Positions 1-8,814 of a DNA stretch of 34,836 nt are shown in pieces. Where the stretch lies: assembly GCF_014647515.1 (NCBI RefSeq), contig NZ_BMPI01000100.1:1-34836 (forward strand), written 5' to 3'. The position numbers were made by a program, and so were the translations under genes. Below the pieces are notes generated by a model, which was not told where the DNA came from, ran no database searches, and worked only from the letters and a program-made list of their open reading frames with translations. The DNA is from Dactylosporangium sucinum (GTDB lineage: Bacteria > Actinomycetota > Actinomycetes > Mycobacteriales > Micromonosporaceae). Each line of letters opens with the position of its first letter. The first letter of the stretch is position 1.

Positions 1-149
1 TCTTCGCGGCCGAGGGCTCGGAGTCCTCGCACGCGGCTGAGTTCTCGAACCTGGACGCGCTGCGTGAGTCCTTCCAGTCGGAGTTCGCCTCGGGCACCGA
101 GCTGCACACCGACGGTGGCGCCGGCCACCTGGGCGTTGCCTCGAACTGA
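1..149 (+). CDS. C-terminal end of an unrecognised protein (5' end outside window)
   Basis: An open frame entering from the left edge (codons starting at base 3) ends at TGA 147-149. The visible 48 residues begin FAAEGSESSHAAEF and end GAGHLGVASN. They are polar, rich in Ser/Glu/Ala/Gly, and have no membrane segment. I do not recognise the family. A strong hairpin begins 18 bases after the stop, which supports this being the true end of a gene. The short frame at 64-462 crosses that terminator and is a shadow. Confidence 0.6.
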   Translation, partial: FAAEGSESSHAAEFSNLDALRESFQSEFASGTELHTDGGAGHLGVASN

Positions 150-166
150 GCACCAGACCCGCCGGC

Positions 167-196
167 GGCCGGCCACCCCACGCAGGGTGGCCGGCC
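167..196. terminator. bidirectional terminator hairpin
   Basis: A perfect 12-bp inverted repeat, GGCCGGCCACCC (167-178) and its complement (185-196), has a 6-nt loop. It lies between the stop of the partial + strand gene (149) and the stop of the convergent aldo/keto reductase (206), so it can serve both. There is no long T run on either side, as is common in actinobacteria. Confidence 0.75.
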
Positions 197-205
197 GCGG
201 CCGTT

Positions 206-1180
206 TCAGTGGCCGAGGACGGGGTGGGGGACGTACGGGGCCTCGAGGCGGGCGATCTCCTTCTCGTCCAGCGTCACCCGCGTGGCCGCGATCGCGTCCT
301 CCAGGTGGGACAGCTTTGTCGCGCCCACGATCGGGGCCGTCACGGCCGGGCGGGAGAGCAGCCAGGCCAGGGCGACCTGGGCCGGGGAGACGCCACGCTC
401 GCGGGCCACCTCGGCGTTCACGTCGACGACGGCGAAGTCGTCGTCGTTGTACATGGCGCTGAACGCGTCGTTCTTCGAGCGGGTCGTGCGGCGGTCGTCG
501 CCGCGGCCGCGGTTGCCGGCCAGCATGCCGCGGGCGAGCGGGCTCCAGGGGATGACGCCGACGCCCTGGTCGAGGCAGAGCGGGAGCATCTCGCGCTCCT
601 CCTCGCGGTACACCAGGTTGTAGTGGTTCTGCATCGACACGAACTCCGTCCAGCCGTTGCTGCGGGCCGTGTACTGCGCCTTCGCGAACTGCCAGGCGTA
701 CATGCTCGACGCGCCGATGTAGCGGGCCTTGCCCGACCGGACCACGTCGTGGAGCGCCTCCATCGTCTCCTCGACGGGCGTCTGCGGGTCGAAGCGGTGG
801 ATCTGGTAGAGGTCGACGTGGTCGGTGCCCAGCCGGCGCAGCGAGTTGTCGATGCCGGCCAGGATGTGCTTGCGCGACAGGCCCGAGTCGTTCGGGCGGT
901 CGCTCATCGGGCTCCACACCTTGGTGGCCAGCACGTAGTCGTCGCGCCGGGTGAAGTATCTGGCCAGCAGCCGGCCCGTGACCACCTCGCTCTCCCCGAG
1001 CGAGTACACGTCGGCGGTGTCGAAGAAGGTGATGCCGGCCTCGACGGCGCGCCGCACGAACGGGTCGGCGGCCTCCTCGTCGAGCACCCAGTCGCGCCAC
1101 TGCGGGGAGCCGTAGCTCATCATGCCGAGACAGATTTCCGAGACCTTCAGGCCGGTCCGGCCGAGTCGCACCTGTTGCAT
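206..1180 (-). CDS. aldo/keto reductase
   Basis: A 324-residue protein of the aldo/keto reductase superfamily (NADPH-dependent reduction of carbonyls; substrate not predictable). The N-terminus MQQVRLGRTGLKVSEICLG is the standard first strand. The catalytic tetrad is visible: Asp and Tyr in FFDTADVYSLGESE, Lys in LATKVW, His in YQIHRFD. The usual C-terminal cofactor segment is PIVGATKLSHLEDAIAA. The frame is open much further upstream (to 1735), but that part is a shadow of thiE. I chose the ATG at 1180 because homology begins there and a possible -10 (TAGTTT, complement of 1188-1193) sits 7 nt before it, which suggests a leaderless mRNA. It is divergent from thiE with only 18 bp between the start codons, so the two promoters must overlap coding DNA. 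No link to thiamine synthesis is evident. Confidence 0.9.
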   Translation of the reverse strand: MQQVRLGRTGLKVSEICLGMMSYGSPQWRDWVLDEEAADPFVRRAVEAGITFFDTADVYSLGESEVVTGRLLARYFTRRDDYVLATKVWSPMSDRPNDSGLSRKHILAGIDNSLRRLGTDHVDLYQIHRFDPQTPVEETMEALHDVVRSGKARYIGASSMYAWQFAKAQYTARSNGWTEFVSMQNHYNLVYREEEREMLPLCLDQGVGVIPWSPLARGMLAGNRGRGDDRRTTRSKNDAFSAMYNDDDFAVVDVNAEVARERGVSPAQVALAWLLSRPAVTAPIVGATKLSHLEDAIAATRVTLDEKEIARLEAPYVPHPVLGH

Positions 1181-1198
1181 GTCTGAAAAACTAGCGCC

Positions 1199-1819
1199 GT
1201 GCGCACCGTGGGACGACTGCATCTCATCACCGACACACGCCCGGGGCGTGACGCCGTGGCCGTGGCGGCGGCGGCCCTGCAAGCCGGGTTCGACACCGTG
1301 CAGGTGCGCCCGGAGGACGCCGTCACCGACCGCGAGGCATACGAGCTGACCGTGCGCATCCTGGAGCTGTGCCGGCGGCACGGCGCGGCCTGCCTGGTCA
1401 ACGACCGGCTGCACGTCGCCGTCGCGGCCGGCGCCGACGGTGGCCACGTGGGCGCCGACGACCTGCCCGTCGCCGCCGCCCGCCGGGTGCTCGGCCCGGA
1501 CGCGATCCTCGGGGCGACCGCGCGCAACGCGGTGCAGGCCCGGCGGGCGGTCGCCGACGGCGCGACCTACCTGGGCGTCGGCCCCGCGTTCGCCACCACC
1601 ACGAAGACCGGCCTGCCCGACGCGATCGGCCCGGCCGGCGTCCAGGCGGTGGTCGAGGCCGTCGACGTGCCGGTGGTCGCGATCGGCGGGGTGACCGCGG
1701 CGCGGGCCGCCGAGCTGTTCGCCGTGGGCGTGCACGCGGTCGCCGTGGTGGGCGCGGTGAGCACCGCGGTCGATCCGGGTGCCGCCGCGGCGGCGTTTTT
1801 CACGGTGGTACCGCGATGA
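1199..1819 (+). CDS. thiE: thiamine-phosphate synthase ThiE
   Basis: A 206-residue TIM-barrel enzyme that joins HMP-diphosphate and thiazole phosphate to give thiamine monophosphate. Family landmarks appear in order: RLHLITDTRPG at the N-terminus, VQVRPEDA (usual VQLR.KD), CLVNDRLHVA (NDR), GADGGHVGADDLP (usual GVHLGQ.DLP), and YLGVGPAFATTTKTG (usual GVGP.F.T.TK.G). Length is normal. The start is GTG at 1199; GTG at 1208 is also possible. The stop overlaps the thiO start (ATGA), so the two are translationally coupled. Unlike the thiS block downstream, no TPP riboswitch precedes this gene. The HLG-to-HVG and LRDK-to-VRPE changes are conservative but unusual. Confidence 0.9.
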   Translation: MRTVGRLHLITDTRPGRDAVAVAAAALQAGFDTVQVRPEDAVTDREAYELTVRILELCRRHGAACLVNDRLHVAVAAGADGGHVGADDLPVAAARRVLGPDAILGATARNAVQARRAVADGATYLGVGPAFATTTKTGLPDAIGPAGVQAVVEAVDVPVVAIGGVTAARAAELFAVGVHAVAVVGAVSTAVDPGAAAAAFFTVVPR

Positions 1820-2850
1820 GAGCGTCGATCGTCGGCGCCGGGATGATCGGCCTGGCCTGCGCCTGGGAGCTGCTGCGGCGGGACGTCGAGGTCACCGTGT
1901 ACGACCCCGATCCCGGCCGCAGCGCCGCCCTGGTCGCCGCCGGCATGCTCGCGCCCACGGCCGAGGCCAACTTCGGCGAGGAGGCGCTGCAGGCCCTGAT
2001 GCTGGAGTCGATGCGCCGGTGGCCGGCCTGGGCCGCCGACCTGGAGGCGGCCACCGGCCAGGGGGTCGGCTACCGCACCGAGGGCAGCCTGCTCGTCGCG
2101 CTCACCGACGACGACCTCGCCGAGGTGCGGCGGATGGTCGAGTACTACCGCCGGGCCGGCACCCCGATCGAGCCGCTCACCGGCCGGCAGCTGCGTGAGC
2201 TGGAGCCGCTGCTCTCGCCGCGGGTGCGGGGCGGCGCCTTCGCGCCCGGCGACCAGCAGGTCGACCCCCGGCTCGTCCTGCGCGCGCTGCGGACGCTGCC
2301 GATCCCGGTCGAGCCGCTGGAGATCGGTGACCTGTCCACGATCCGGGACCCTGTGACGGTCGTCGCCAACGGCGTCGGCGCCGCGGCGCTGACCGGGCTG
2401 CCGGTCCGCCCGGTGAAGGGCCAGCTGCTGCGCCTGCGGGGCGCCGAGCCGCTGGTCCGGCACGTCATCCGGGGCGTCGCCCTGGGCCGGCACGTGTATC
2501 TCGTGCCCCGCGCCGACGGCGAGCTGGTCGTCGGGGCCACCGAGGAGGAGCGCGGGGCCGACACCACCGTCACCGCCGGTGGCGTGCTCGACCTGCTGCG
2601 ACCGGCCGCCGACCTGCTGCCCGGTGTCGCCGAGCTGGCCCTCGCCGAGACCCTGGCCGGGCTGCGCCCCGGCACCCCGGACAACGCCCCGGTCCTGGGC
2701 CGCCTGGGTGAGGGCGTCCTGGTGGCGACCGGGCACCACCGCAACGGCGTGCTGCTCGCGCCGGTGACCGCGCAGGCCATCGCCGGCCTGGTCACCAGCG
2801 GATCGGCCGACGTCGACCTGGCACCGTTCGGGGCGGGCCGCTTTACCTGA
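1816..2850 (+). CDS. thiO: glycine oxidase ThiO
   Basis: A 344-residue FAD-dependent amine oxidase of the ThiO/DAO family. In aerobic bacteria ThiO oxidises glycine to the iminoacetate (dehydroglycine) used by ThiG for the thiazole ring. The dinucleotide-binding motif is at the very start (SIVGAGMIGLACAWELL, GxGxxG), and the acidic end of strand 2 is VTVYDPD. Later family features are VRPVKGQLLRLRG, HVYLVPRADGELVVGATEE and the C-terminal GLRPGTPDNAPVLG...GHHRNGVLLAP FAD-closing motif. The start ATG overlaps the thiE stop by 4 nt. The stop is followed after about 30 nt by the TPP riboswitch, and a possible promoter for the next block overlaps the last codons. Confidence 0.92.
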   Translation: MRASIVGAGMIGLACAWELLRRDVEVTVYDPDPGRSAALVAAGMLAPTAEANFGEEALQALMLESMRRWPAWAADLEAATGQGVGYRTEGSLLVALTDDDLAEVRRMVEYYRRAGTPIEPLTGRQLRELEPLLSPRVRGGAFAPGDQQVDPRLVLRALRTLPIPVEPLEIGDLSTIRDPVTVVANGVGAAALTGLPVRPVKGQLLRLRGAEPLVRHVIRGVALGRHVYLVPRADGELVVGATEEERGADTTVTAGGVLDLLRPAADLLPGVAELALAETLAGLRPGTPDNAPVLGRLGEGVLVATGHHRNGVLLAPVTAQAIAGLVTSGSADVDLAPFGAGRFT

Positions 2851-2871
2851 GCCGTACGGCGGGGTTATGGT
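2842..2871 (+). promoter_or_regulatory. possible promoter for thiSGDC, overlapping the thiO stop
   Basis: TTTACC (2842-2847) and TATGGT (2866-2871) are 18 nt apart, each matching 4 of 6 consensus bases. Transcription would start near 2878, exactly at the 5' edge of the TPP aptamer. This would give thiS-thiC its own riboswitch-controlled transcript separate from thiE-thiO. It is assigned by eye only. Confidence 0.4.
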
Positions 2872-2879
2872 CAAGGCGT

Positions 2880-2975
2880 ACCCCACGGGAGTCCGGTGTG
2901 ACCGGGCTGAGAGGGGGGCTGAGAGCCCCCGACCGTCGAACCTGATCCGGATCATGCCGGCGCAGGGAGGCAGGA
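2880..2975 (+). promoter_or_regulatory. TPP riboswitch (THI element)
   Basis: The conserved aptamer landmarks are present in order: ACGGGAGTCCGG at 2885, GGGCTGAGAGG at 2904, the P3-type hairpin GGGGGCT-GAG-AGCCCCC, CGAACCTGATCCGG near 2937, then ATCATGCCGGCGCAGGGAGG. These correspond to the CUGAGA, GAACCUGAUC and AAUGCC-GCGUAGGGA blocks of the family. The final GGGAGG lies in the 3' P1 strand and directly abuts the ribosome-binding site of thiS (AGGAG 2972-2976). No intrinsic terminator follows, so control is most likely translational, with TPP binding hiding the thiS RBS. Apart from the aptamer the 2851-2984 gap holds no gene. Confidence 0.93.
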
Positions 2976-2984
2976 GTGAGCCAT

Positions 2985-3188
2985 ATGCACCTCGTGGTCA
3001 ACGCCGTCGCATCGACCGTCGACGACAGCATCACGGTCGCCGACGTCGTGCAGCAGCTCGCCGGGCCCGACCCGCGCGGGGTGGCCGTCGCCCTCAACGG
3101 CGACGTCGTGCCCCGCTCGCGGTGGGCCGACACCCGCCCGTCCGACGGCGACCACGTCGAGGTCCTCACGGCGGTCCAGGGTGGCTGA
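2985..3188 (+). CDS. thiS: sulfur carrier protein ThiS
   Basis: A 67-residue ubiquitin-like protein that carries the thiocarboxylate sulfur used by ThiG. It begins MHLVVNAVAS, has the typical VAVALNGDVVPRSRW strand and ends in the obligatory Gly-Gly (VQGG). ATG 2985 is chosen because AGGAG lies 8 nt upstream and because ThiS proteins begin at this strand. GTG 2976, 5 nt after GGGAGG, is a possible alternative adding three residues. The 3' end overlaps thiG by 8 nt. First gene behind the TPP riboswitch. Confidence 0.92.
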   Translation: MHLVVNAVASTVDDSITVADVVQQLAGPDPRGVAVALNGDVVPRSRWADTRPSDGDHVEVLTAVQGG

Positions 3189-3948
3189 GGACACGCTGGA
3201 GATCGCGGGCGAGGCCCTCGCGTCGCGGCTCATCCTGGGCACCGGCGGGGCGACCAGCCACGCCGCACTGGAGGCCGCCATCCGGGCCAGCGGCACCGCA
3301 CTCGTCACGGTCGCCCTGCGCCGGCTCGACCCGGCCGCGCCCTCGCTGCTCGACGTCGTCGAGCGCTGCGAGGTGCGGATCCTGCCGAACACCGCCGGGT
3401 GCTACACGGCGACCGAGGCGGTGAAGCTCGCCCACCTCGCGCGGGAGGCCTTCGGCACCGCGTGGGTGAAGCTGGAGGTCATCGGCGACGAGGACACCCT
3501 CCTGCCGGACGGGGTCGAGCTGGCCGCGGCCGCCGCCCAGCTGGTGGAGGACGGGTTCACCGTCCTGCCGTACACGAGCGACGACCCGGTCCTCGCCCAG
3601 CGCCTCGCCGACGTCGGATGCGCCGCGGTCATGCCGCTCGGTGCGCCGATCGGCTCCGGGATGGGCATCCGCAACCCGCACAACATCGCGCTCATCCGCG
3701 ACAAGGTCACCGTGCCGGTCATCCTCGACGCCGGCATCGGCACCGCCTCCGACGCGGCGCTCGCGATGGAGCTGGGCTGCGACGGGGTGCTGCTCGCCTC
3801 CGCGGTCACCCGGGCCGAGCACCCGGCGCGGATGGCCGGGGCGATGCGGCTGGCCGTCGAGGCGGGCCGGCTCGCGTACACGGCCGGGCGCATCCCGCGC
3901 CGCCTGCACGCCACCGCGTCGAGCCCCACCGGCGGGCTGCCGTGGTGA
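3181..3948 (+). CDS. thiG: thiazole synthase ThiG
   Basis: A 255-residue TIM-barrel enzyme that builds the thiazole phosphate from 1-deoxyxylulose 5-phosphate, dehydroglycine and ThiS thiocarboxylate. Family features: SRLILGTGGATSH near the start, ILPNTAGCYTATEAV, the Schiff-base lysine K97 in AWVKLEVIGD, the phosphate loop VMPLGAPIGSGMGI, the NP(H)N segment GIRNPHNIALI, and VILDAGIGTASDAALAMELG. It starts at GTG 3181 inside the 3' end of thiS and ends overlapping the next start (GTGA), so it is tightly coupled on both sides. Confidence 0.95.
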   Translation: MAEDTLEIAGEALASRLILGTGGATSHAALEAAIRASGTALVTVALRRLDPAAPSLLDVVERCEVRILPNTAGCYTATEAVKLAHLAREAFGTAWVKLEVIGDEDTLLPDGVELAAAAAQLVEDGFTVLPYTSDDPVLAQRLADVGCAAVMPLGAPIGSGMGIRNPHNIALIRDKVTVPVILDAGIGTASDAALAMELGCDGVLLASAVTRAEHPARMAGAMRLAVEAGRLAYTAGRIPRRLHATASSPTGGLPW

Positions 3949-4457
3949 CGCCCAGGCTCATCGTGTTCACCGACCGCCGCCAGGCGGCCCGCCCGCTCGA
4001 CGAGGTGGTCAACCGGGCGATCGACGGCGGGGCGCGGGTCTTCGTGCTCCGCGAGGACGACCTGCCGGCCGCCGAGCGGGCCGAGCTGGCCGCGCGGCTG
4101 GGCGCGATGGTCGCCGGGGCCGGCGGGCGGCTCGTCCTGGAGGAGGGGCCGGAGCTGCGCAAGTGCCACGGCCTGGCCGACCTCGTCGGCGCGGCCGAGG
4201 ACGGCGTGGACCTCGCGACCCTGTCACCGATCTACCCGACCCGCTCCAAGCCCGGCTACGGCCCGCCGCTCGGGCTGGCCGGCCTGGGCCGGATGGCGCT
4301 CGCGGTGTCCATCCCGGTGTACGCGCTGGGCGGCGTCGACTCGCCCGCACGCGTGCGCGACTGCCTCGACCAGGGCGCGGCCGGCGTCGCCGTGATGGGC
4401 GCCGTCATGCGCGCCGACGACCCGGCCCGGTTCGTGAAGGAGCTGCTGACCGCATGA
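3945..4457 (+). CDS. shortened ThiE/TenI-like protein
   Basis: A 170-residue member of the thiamine-phosphate-synthase/TenI fold, clearly shorter than ThiE (206 here, about 210 in the family). The start (PRLIVFTDRR), VFVLREDDLP, CHGLADLVGAAEDGVDLATLSPIYPTRSKPGYG and the end VYALGGVDSPARVRDCLDQGAAGVAVMGAVM all align with the family. About 31 residues between RLVLEEG and the CH motif are missing compared with thiE of this operon. The lost part carries the NDR and G(V)HLG motifs, which help bind HMP-diphosphate. The frame is open, coupled on both sides (GTGA with thiG, ATGA with thiD) and of normal composition, so it looks maintained rather than decayed. A TenI-like or regulatory role is inference; classical ThiE catalysis seems doubtful. 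Confidence 0.8.
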   Translation: MTPRLIVFTDRRQAARPLDEVVNRAIDGGARVFVLREDDLPAAERAELAARLGAMVAGAGGRLVLEEGPELRKCHGLADLVGAAEDGVDLATLSPIYPTRSKPGYGPPLGLAGLGRMALAVSIPVYALGGVDSPARVRDCLDQGAAGVAVMGAVMRADDPARFVKELLTA

Positions 4458-5245
4458 ACCCTGTCGTGGCACTCACCATTGCGGGGTCCGACTCGGGTGG
4501 CGGGGCCGGGATCCAGGCCGACCTCAAGACGTTCGCCGCGCACCGCGTGTTCGGCACCAGCGCGATCACGGCGCTGACCGCGCAGAACACGGTCGGCGTG
4601 CGGGGCATCTCGGCGGTGCCGGCCGCGTTCGTCGGCGAGCAGCTCGACGCCGTCCTCGCCGACCTGCCGGTCGCGGCGGTGAAGACCGGCATGCTCGCCA
4701 CCCCGGAGACGGTGGCCCTCGTCGCGAGCTTCGCGCCGCGGCTGCCCGGGCTGGTCGTCGACCCGGTGCTGGTGGCGTCGTCCGGCGACCGGCTCTTCAC
4801 CGCCGACGCCGAGCGCGCCTACCTCGACCTGCTCTTCCCGCACGCCACCGTGGTGACCCCGAATCTCCGGGAGGCCGCGGTACTGCTGGGCCGCGCGGTC
4901 ACCGACGTCGACGACGCCGTGAAGGCGGCCGAGGACCTCGCCGCCTACGGGCCGGAGTGCGTCGTGGTGAAGGGCGGCCACCTGCGCGGCAGCGCGGAGG
5001 CCGTCGACGTGGTCTGGCACGACGGCACGACCGAGCTGCTCACCGCGCCGTGGATCGACACGGCCAACAACCACGGCACCGGGTGCACGTTCGCGGCGGC
5101 CACGGCCGCCCGGCTCGCGCTCGGCCAGCCGCTCGCCGAGGCGCTGCACGGCGCGAAGGCGTACGTCCACGAAGCACTGTCGCGCTCGGCCGGCTGGACC
5201 CTCGGGTCCGGTCACGGGCCACTCGACTGGGGCCCGTTGCGCTGA
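4454..5245 (+). CDS. thiD: hydroxymethylpyrimidine (phosphate) kinase ThiD
   Basis: A 263-residue ribokinase-fold enzyme phosphorylating HMP and HMP-phosphate to HMP-diphosphate. Signatures: ALTIAGSDSGGGAGIQADLKTF at the N-terminus, GTSAITALTAQNT, AVKTGMLATPE, VVDPVLVASSGDRL, VTPNLREAAVLLG, VVVKGGHL and the anion hole / catalytic motif NNHGTGCTFAAATAA. Length is typical for the single-domain form. The ATG overlaps the previous stop by 4 nt. Confidence 0.95.
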   Translation: MNPVVALTIAGSDSGGGAGIQADLKTFAAHRVFGTSAITALTAQNTVGVRGISAVPAAFVGEQLDAVLADLPVAAVKTGMLATPETVALVASFAPRLPGLVVDPVLVASSGDRLFTADAERAYLDLLFPHATVVTPNLREAAVLLGRAVTDVDDAVKAAEDLAAYGPECVVVKGGHLRGSAEAVDVVWHDGTTELLTAPWIDTANNHGTGCTFAAATAARLALGQPLAEALHGAKAYVHEALSRSAGWTLGSGHGPLDWGPLR

Positions 5246-5258
5246 CACCCGCGGTACA

Positions 5259-5284
5259 CCTCCCGCGCCACGGGGCTCGGGAGG
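5259..5284 (+). promoter_or_regulatory. hairpin in the thiD-thiC gap
   Basis: A perfect 7-bp stem, CCTCCCG (5259-5265) with CGGGAGG (5278-5284), has a 12-nt loop and lies 33 nt before thiC. It has no T run, so it may be an attenuator or RNA-processing site rather than a terminator. No second TPP aptamer is present here. thiC has its own likely RBS (AGAGGGG, about 5305-5311). Confidence 0.4.
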
Positions 5285-5317
5285 CGCTGCACCCTGCCCG
5301 AAAGAGGGGACTCGCCC

Positions 5318-6832
<1,515 letters not shown>

Positions 6833-6835
<3 letters not shown>

Positions 6836-6856
6836 GGTGGTCTAGGGTCTGACGGG
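6833..6856 (+). promoter_or_regulatory. leaderless promoter of the methyltransferase gene
   Basis: Two TAGGGT hexamers occur 10 bp apart (6833-6838, overlapping the thiC stop, and 6843-6848). The second lies 7 nt before the GTG start at 6856, the spacing expected if transcription begins at the start codon. The 11-mer TAGGGTCTGAC (6843-6853) recurs before murE at 29279. No clear -35 is visible. Confidence 0.55.
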
Positions 6857-7572
6857 TGGAGTCCTCAGCGCCCCGCACCGCCGTCGTGTGGCAGGTCCTG
6901 CGCCGTGAGCTCGCGCGCGCCGGCCGCCCGCTGACCGCCCTCGACGTCGGCGGCGGCACCGGCGGGTTCGCGGTGCCGCTCGCCCAGGCCGGCCACACGG
7001 TCACCGTCGTCGATCCCAGCCCCGACGCCCTGGCGGCGCTCACCCGCCGGGCGGCGGAGGCCGGGGTCGGCGAGCGGGTCAGCGCGGTCCAGGGGGACGG
7101 CGACGGCCTGGGCGATCTGGTCCCGCCGGCGAGCGTCGACCTGGTGCTGTGCCACAGCATGCTGGAGGTCGTCGACGACCCGCAGAAGGTCGTCGCCGCA
7201 CTCGCCGCGACCCTGCGCCCCGGCGGCGCCGCCAGCGTGGTGGTCGCCAGCCGGGCGGCGGCGGTGCTGGCCAAGGCGATCGGCGGGCACCTCGCCGCCG
7301 CGTCGCTGCTGGTCGCCAGCCCCGACGGCCGGGGCGACACGCGGGACCGGCTGCGCCGGCGCTACTCCGCCGAGACCGCCACCGAGCTGCTCAGCGGCGG
7401 CGGGCTGACCGTGGAGGAGATCCACGGGGTGCGGGTCGTCGCCGACCTGGTGCCCGGCACGGTCGCCGAGAGCGAGCCGGAGGCCCTGCAGGCGTTCGAG
7501 CTCGCGCTCGCGGGAATCCCGCCGTACCGTGACATCGCCACCCAGCTGCATCTCCTGGCCCGGAAGTCCTGA
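6856..7572 (+). CDS. class I SAM-dependent methyltransferase
   Basis: A 238-residue Rossmann-fold methyltransferase. Motif I is LTALDVGGGTGGFAVPLA, the acidic end of strand 2 is VTVVDPSPDALAAL, motif II/III is VQGDGDGLGDL, and VDLVLCHSMLEVVDDPQKVVAAL with LRPGGAASVVV completes the SAM fold. The substrate is unknown. GTG at 6856 is the only sensible start; no RBS is seen and a -10 lies 7 nt upstream, so the mRNA is probably leaderless. The stop overlaps the next start (TGATG, shared A at 7572), so it is co-translated with the phosphodiesterase. Confidence 0.85.
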   Translation: MESSAPRTAVVWQVLRRELARAGRPLTALDVGGGTGGFAVPLAQAGHTVTVVDPSPDALAALTRRAAEAGVGERVSAVQGDGDGLGDLVPPASVDLVLCHSMLEVVDDPQKVVAALAATLRPGGAASVVVASRAAAVLAKAIGGHLAAASLLVASPDGRGDTRDRLRRRYSAETATELLSGGGLTVEEIHGVRVVADLVPGTVAESEPEALQAFELALAGIPPYRDIATQLHLLARKS

Positions 7573-8720
7573 TGGGCCAGCTCGACCCGGTGCCACCCCG
7601 CTACGGGCAGGCCAGCCTGGCCGAGGTGATGCCCAGCGTGCTCAGCGTGCTCGGCATGCCGTACGAGCGCGACGCCCTAGGCCTCGGCCCGGCCCTGCAG
7701 GGCGTGCGGCGGGTGGCGGTCGTCCTCCTCGACGGCCTCGGCTGGCACCAGCTGGGGATCGCGGCGCCGCACGCGCCGACGCTGACCGACGTCATCGGCG
7801 GCCGCCTCGGCACCGCGCGCTCGATCACCTCGGGCTTCCCGTCCACGACCCCGGTCAGCCTGGTCACCCTCGGCACCGGCGCGCCGCCCGGCTCCCACGG
7901 GATCGTGGGCATCACCCTCAACCAGCCGGGCACGGACAAGATCGTCAACCACCTGCACTGGGACGACCAGCCCGACCCGGCCTCCTGGCAGCCGCTGCCC
8001 ACCGCCTTCACCCGGGCCGCCAACGCCGGCATCGTCGCGACGGTCGTCAGCAACCCGGCCTTCGAGCGCAGCGGCCTGTCCGTCTCCGCCTACCGCGGCG
8101 CCCGCTTCGGCGCCGGCATCCTGGCCGACGCGGTGGCCTCCGAGATGCTGGCCGCCTTCGCCACGTCCCAGCTGGTGTACGGCTACCTGCCGGACGTCGA
8201 CCGGGCCGGCCACGACCACGGCATCGGCACGGGCGAGTGGCGCGCCGCGGTCTCGTCGGCCGACCGCCTGCTCACCCGCCTGATCGACGGCCTGCCCCCG
8301 GACTCGGCCCTGGTGGTCACGGCCGACCACGGCCAACTGGACATCCCGCTGGACCGCCGGCTGGACCTGGACCTGGATCCGCGCCTCAGAGAGGGCGTGG
8401 CGGTGGTCGCGGGCGAGCCCCGGGTCCGCTACCTGCACGTGATCCCGGGCGCGCTGGACGACGTGATCGCCTCTTGGCGCGGCGTGCTGGGCGACGGCGC
8501 GTGGGTGGTGTCACGGGAGGAGGCGGTGGCGTCGGGCTGGTTCGGCCCGATCCCGCAGCAGCACCTGGCCCGCATCGGCGACGTCGTGGTGGCGTGCCGG
8601 GAGCGCTGGGTGGTGATGGCGAGCGCCCACGAGCCGGCGCGGTTGTCGCGGATGGTCGCGTTCCACGGCTCCAGCACGGCCGCGGAGATGCAGATCCCCC
8701 TGCTCGTCATCCGCCGCTGA
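7572..8720 (+). CDS. alkaline phosphatase superfamily / type I phosphodiesterase-nucleotide pyrophosphatase-like protein
   Basis: A 382-residue protein with the metal-binding pattern of the alkaline phosphatase superfamily. The first metal Asp is in VAVVLLDGLGWHQL, the nucleophile Ser/Thr is in SGFPSTTPVSLVTLGTG, the second set is GYLPDVDRAGHDHGIGT, and ALVVTADHG supplies Asp-His. The last His is probably in MVAFHGSS. It would hydrolyse a phosphodiester or phosphate monoester; the substrate is unknown. No signal peptide or membrane segment is seen, so it is likely cytoplasmic. It is coupled to the methyltransferase. The 94 nt after its stop are a CCGCCT-rich low-complexity stretch. Confidence 0.85.
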   Translation: MGQLDPVPPRYGQASLAEVMPSVLSVLGMPYERDALGLGPALQGVRRVAVVLLDGLGWHQLGIAAPHAPTLTDVIGGRLGTARSITSGFPSTTPVSLVTLGTGAPPGSHGIVGITLNQPGTDKIVNHLHWDDQPDPASWQPLPTAFTRAANAGIVATVVSNPAFERSGLSVSAYRGARFGAGILADAVASEMLAAFATSQLVYGYLPDVDRAGHDHGIGTGEWRAAVSSADRLLTRLIDGLPPDSALVVTADHGQLDIPLDRRLDLDLDPRLREGVAVVAGEPRVRYLHVIPGALDDVIASWRGVLGDGAWVVSREEAVASGWFGPIPQQHLARIGDVVVACRERWVVMASAHEPARLSRMVAFHGSSTAAEMQIPLLVIRR

Positions 8721-8814
8721 CCCGCGCCTCCGCCGCACCTCCGCCTCCGCCTCCGCCGCGCCTGCTCCGCTGACCCGCGCGTCGCGTTGCGGTTGGCGCA
8801 TCCATCCCGATGTA

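Noticed and set aside
206..1735. 509-residue form of the aldo/keto reductase
   Set aside because: Residues before MQQVRLGRT are the antisense of thiE; no homology extends into them.
2867..3424. Frame 2867-3424 beginning inside the TPP aptamer
   Set aside because: It overlaps the riboswitch, thiS and thiG in another frame; its Arg-rich translation is typical of a shadow.
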